A DNA stretch of 64,000 nt from the NCBI GenBank assembly GCA_910591455.2, contig OU342822.1, forward strand, positions 1,379,501 through 1,443,500, written 5' to 3'. This DNA is from Pholis gunnellus. Taxonomy: Eukaryota; Chordata; Actinopteri; Perciformes; Pholidae. Shown here piece after piece: positions 60,025 to 64,000 of the stretch. A program made the translations under genes and the position numbers. Under the pieces are notes generated by a model. It searched no databases. It saw nothing but the letters and a program-made list of their open reading frames with translations, and had not been told where the DNA came from. Positions within the stretch are counted from its first letter, which is position 1, and each line of letters begins with the position of its first letter.

Positions 60025-61749
60025 AGCAATAAGAGTCATTTTTGGTCCTTCAGTAGCAGACTCATTTATCTGGCACAAGAGTCATTTGTGCCTGCCTGTA
60101 AGGTCTTTCTCATCATAATCACTTGTTATCTTGTTCAATCCAGTTTTTGTTCATCTGTTTAGTTTCTTTTTAGCTCTTTGTTATATTTCCAGCTGCGTGT
60201 GCAAACTCCTACTAGACCTCAGCTGTTTAAGCAACAAGCCAACTGATGTTGATTGCCAAAGTGCCGATTCATGTTTCAGTCAGCTAAATTGAAAGGAGGG
60301 CGAGCGCTGCACATGAGTGGAATCCTCTTTCTTTCTCTTTTCTCTGAACCACTGGTATTACTTAACGATAGATTCTTGATGACAGCAGAGTAAACGTTCT
60401 TGACCTTTTGACCCCTGTCCTAGCCCAAACTTAAAACTTGCTGACCGTAATGTTAAAGGACGGTTACCATGACGCCCTCAAGTCCAATCAGTGCTTGAGT
60501 TCATCTCCAGAGTCCTTCAACAAGGCTCCTGATCACCCCCCCCCCCCCCCTCTTAATACAGATGCGTCTCCACCTTTGCCTTTCCCACCTTCAGTCCCTC
60601 CATCGCCAACACACCTCCCACCTCAGGGTTGCCAGGGAACGGCAGTGAGTCCTTGAAGTTGTGTGGGCGGACGAATGGATGGGTGAAGAAGACTGGAGAG
60701 TGAGGTGTGATGAATGAGCCTTGAGCGCTCTAGTCTGTGCTCTGCTTTTCTTTTTAATCTTCTGGCAGTCAGACACTGTGAGCCCAATTAGACTTGGACT
60801 TTTTCTCACACCACAAGAACTGATTGCTTTTTAACCGTTTTGTTATTATGTGCTGGTGCAGAATGTACAGTTGTTCTTTGGACATTCATGTGTCATTGAA
60901 GGGTTAAGAATCTAGCTAATGAGGCACTGGTTTGTGTTTTGGTGGACACTACAAAACAAAGTAGTTGTGTTTAAGTACCAACAGTGACAGGGTTAAAGGC
61001 CTTACTGCATGCTGTGCAACGCACTGGACAGCACCATTTCTACAGTTACACCCTTCCATTTATGTAGTCACACCTTTCAGAGGATGCACAGCAGGATCAG
61101 AAGTCCTCTAAACATAAACAGTGTGAGATTCACTGGCTCCCATTAGGAACATTGAGCTGTCATTCATATTTTTTATAGTAACAATGGATAAAATGACAAA
61201 TCCACAGAGATTGGACCTGACTGCAGTCCTCCTCAGCTCTACAAAGCATTTTAGCATCTTTCAGCTCATTGTTGTATTTTTCCTTTTGTTTTCACTAGTT
61301 CTCACTGACCCCAGCACCCAACATGCAAGCACTGAACAACCGACAGGGTTAACAACTAGCTTGCAAACATAGTGGAGTATTTAACAGTTAAAGAAAGTTG
61401 GTGGAGATCAAAGACAGAGCTCAAAGAGAGTGAACATTGGACGAACATTTGTCAGGCTACTGTTTGTTAACATGTTCGACATAACTTTAAAAGGAGATTT
61501 TATGTCAATGTTGTGATTACAGATAGTTGCCCTGCCAAGTGGTTAATACATCTGAATACATCTTTAAGCAGATTTCTACCAACTTTAAATTATTTTCTTC
61601 CATGAACCACAGCTAATCCACAGCTGTTCACATCACATGTCTTATTTCTTCGAGCCTGTTTAGCCGTCACCCTACTGAAAAATGACATCTGTATTCAAAG
61701 CTTTAGACCACCTTCAGAGACGGATCACTGAAGGTAGATAGTCAAAAAT
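60021..61749. other. Unassigned non-coding DNA
   Basis: Includes a run of 14 C (60537-60550). Small frames (60438-60656, 61184-61372) have no recognised domain. Confidence 0.4.
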
Positions 61750-62110
61750 CTTTTGGCTTATAGATAGTTAGGTTAAGGCAACAAAACAACTTAGTTTTTG
61801 GAAAAGAGCATGGTTGACGTTAACTTGACTAACAACTGACGTGACTATTTGTCAACTTTACTTTTAGTTTTGCATCAAACACAAATAGCCTGGACAAAAG
61901 TCCTGTGTTTGTTTGACTCATCTACGTCCCCTCCCTCCCACCCATCCTGTGTGGACTATCTGGCTCTTTATACTACTTCAGTTGCTCTGAGCGTGTAATA
62001 AGGACACGGGTGTGTGTTAGTTGCAAACTCGGTGTACCGCATACAGACGCTAAAGGGGGCCTCCGTGCGTCAATATAAAACCAAGTGGTGGATTTTAACA
62101 TACTGATTCC
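61750..62110 (+). repeat. Modular dispersed repeat, copy 6
   Basis: 61780-61985 pairs with 10495-10800. The following CCGCATACAGACGCTAAAGG and CCTCCGTGCGTCAATATAAA (62038-62080) resemble the CGCAC...TTTAG...GACGCA module of copies 4 and 5 in altered form. Confidence 0.5.
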
Positions 62111-63834
62111 GAGTTGAGTAAACTGTGATACCATTACCTCTGGGAGTTACTGTTTGTACACGTGAAGGCACTAGACAAACCTTTCTAAAAGTCTTAAAGA
62201 GAGTAAAGAGAGGAGACATGGGCAAGGACAGAACAATACCCTCACTGTCATGAGTACACAGCTTGTGAGCTCTCTCTGCTTCTGCAATATCAATTTAATA
62301 GATCCCCGGGTCTCTGAGAAGGTTTATAACAGGGCCGTGCTGGTGGCCTACTGTTGTGAAACTAGATGAGGAAGGGAGAGGTGTTAATTTACAGCTGGTG
62401 CAGGGACGGCACAATCACTGAGGGGACATGAATTGCTTCCACTCCAGCTGGATGCGGCGGCGTTGATTTGGATGGTGCTTGGTTGGTTAGTTAGCGTGAG
62501 TAAAGTTAATAATACAGCTCGGAGCTGTAATTGATTTGTTAGTGTTTGATTCGTTGTTTATTATTCAGGAAAAGGCTAAGCCAAGGCGAGCCGAGCTGCT
62601 GTTTGATTAATACAACATGTCCATGTGTCCAGGGAAAGGTAATAGAATTTTCTCATTTTAAATGCATAGATCTGTTTCTATAAATTTCAATGTAGCTTGC
62701 AATGATATCTTATATGCCAATTGTACACCACATGAAGCATTAAAGGTCTGGTATACTCTATGCCTGGTGTACATTACCAAACGTCGCTTGCACTCTGTGT
62801 GTATGAAAAGACACCGTCTTTTTATCTGTACAGTGATTATAACCCTCTTAACATTCACACAACATCTTCATAATTCCTGCAAAACAACAAATGTTTAGAC
62901 GGCGCTCCTCTAGGCCTCAGTTCTAACAATGAGCTTATTTGTGTGTATGATATTAAAGGGGATATCTGGGGACTTCTCCTCTCCCTTTCACCTCATCCAA
63001 TCTGTCGGAGGGTGCTGCGAGGCTCGTTGTTGACCTCCACCACATTGCTGCACCAGTCTTATTTGCACACAAAGATACTTCACTGTAGGAAAAGCTAACA
63101 ATGGAACTCTGTTTTTGCATTGTTATTGCTGTACTTGAAGAAACACAGGAACAGTTTGGTGTCTCTTGTGGTTTTAATGGCTCACACTCTGGTGGCAGTA
63201 AAATGTTCATATTGCACTGCCTTTCACACTGCTCAATGTAAAAAAGAACCATCTTCGACCACTAAATCATTATAAAATGAATAGCATCCATTTTCAGATC
63301 TTACATTGTCAAAAAAGCAACCTTTCAACACCTCCTCTTGTGCATGAACTTTACCCTGAAACCATGGTGATGGTATTTATCGTTGGGATATTGGTATAAC
63401 TTATGCTGCTATATCCAAATCCAGAAGTGTTTCTAATTATGTTCTCTGATACCCTATTACCCGGTAACCATCCATTCATCCACCCAACCATTTATTTATC
63501 TACACTGTCTGTACGTTATCATGTTATAACAGCTCTCTCTGCCTCCCATCCCTCGTGGTGCACTTTGACAATCAGTTCCACCCAGAATCCACCTGTCAAA
63601 GCTAAACAAGGTCTACCTTTCTGTCGACATTATCAACAAACTCCAGTCAGGATTTTTCTCCAGCCAAAAATAGACAATGACAATGTCATGTAGGTTTAGT
63701 AATGATAAGGCCCTTTCCACTGCAGCCATTGTGACATGTTATTGCAGGGTAAACACAGGTGTTATTAACTATGCCACTGTTCTTTATGTGGGCCACTGGC
63801 CTGGTATGTGCATGCTGGCTCCAAGCACACCAGA
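62111..63834. other. Unassigned DNA; possible conserved stretch 62380-62620
   Basis: 62380-62620 is non-repetitive and contains AGCTGTAATTGATTTG and TTGTTTATTATTCAGG, AT-core words often found in conserved developmental enhancers. No coding signal; the remainder is anonymous. Confidence 0.22.
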
Positions 63835-64000
63835 GTTAGTCACAGAGTTCCGCAAGGTTCTGTGCTTGAACCAATTCTATTCACCATTCATTCGCTAAAC
63901 TTCAAGCAGCCTTAAGGACATAAAAAGCTGGATGACCTGCAACTTCCTGATGATAAACTCAGACAAAACTGAAGTTATTCTACTGGGCCCAGAACACCTC
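63835..64000 (+). pseudogene. L2-clade LINE reverse transcriptase fragment, catalytic box deleted
   Basis: HRVPQGSVLEPILFTIH (about 63840-63890) matches the L2 reverse transcriptase motif (...VPQGSVLGP.LF...). The sequence then jumps to SLKDIKSWMTCNFLMINSDK (from about 63907) and TEVILLGPEHL, which in intact elements lies about 60-80 residues further on. The missing part includes the YADD catalytic box, so this copy cannot be active. The fragment runs off the window end. Confidence 0.8.

Overview
This window looks like non-coding DNA from a ray-finned fish, most likely a percomorph. I infer this from very dense (CA)n/(TG)n microsatellites and from fish-type mobile elements: L2-clade LINE tails, a piggyBac-like element with TTAA target duplications, IS630/Tc1-type transposase debris, a TA-flanked element with 27-bp terminal inverted repeats, and several high-copy teleost repeats I recognise by sequence. 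There is no prokaryotic signal (no operons, rRNA, tRNA or CRISPR). I found no host protein-coding gene that I can name. The window may be intergenic or lie inside a large intron.

Layout. 1-10 kb: microsatellites, a repeat fragment near 1.7-1.9 kb, a TTAA-flanked MITE (3647-3985), a TA-flanked MITE (4623-4988) and a possible THAP-domain relic (5.3 kb). 10-22 kb: copies of a modular dispersed repeat, purine/pyrimidine tracts, a 74-nt hairpin (15417-15490) and another teleost repeat (21.7-22.1 kb). 23.5-27 kb: an L2 LINE relic split by a 467-bp solo LTR with exact 5-bp target duplications, then a second L2 tail. 28.5-30 kb: a transposon-like unit with CACTG-type ends carrying the spliced 3' end of a small gene. 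30-54 kb: mostly anonymous DNA with long CA arrays, a tRNA-type SINE fragment, a LINE-like tail and one GC-rich open region (46.4-46.95 kb).

54.7-58.5 kb holds two DNA-transposon remains side by side. One is a minus-strand DDE transposase pseudogene broken into three pieces. The other is a 1434-bp piggyBac-like element with a short transposase relic and three palindromes, each matching the estrogen-response-element core. The last 170 bases enter another L2 reverse transcriptase whose catalytic segment is deleted.

No set of genes here forms a working pathway. The clearest story is layered transposon insertion and decay. The most testable points are the splice-competent exon inside the 28.6-30.0 kb element, the ERE-like palindromes, the nested solo LTR and the GC-rich open region at 46.5 kb. 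Family names come from remembered sequence similarity; no database search was run.
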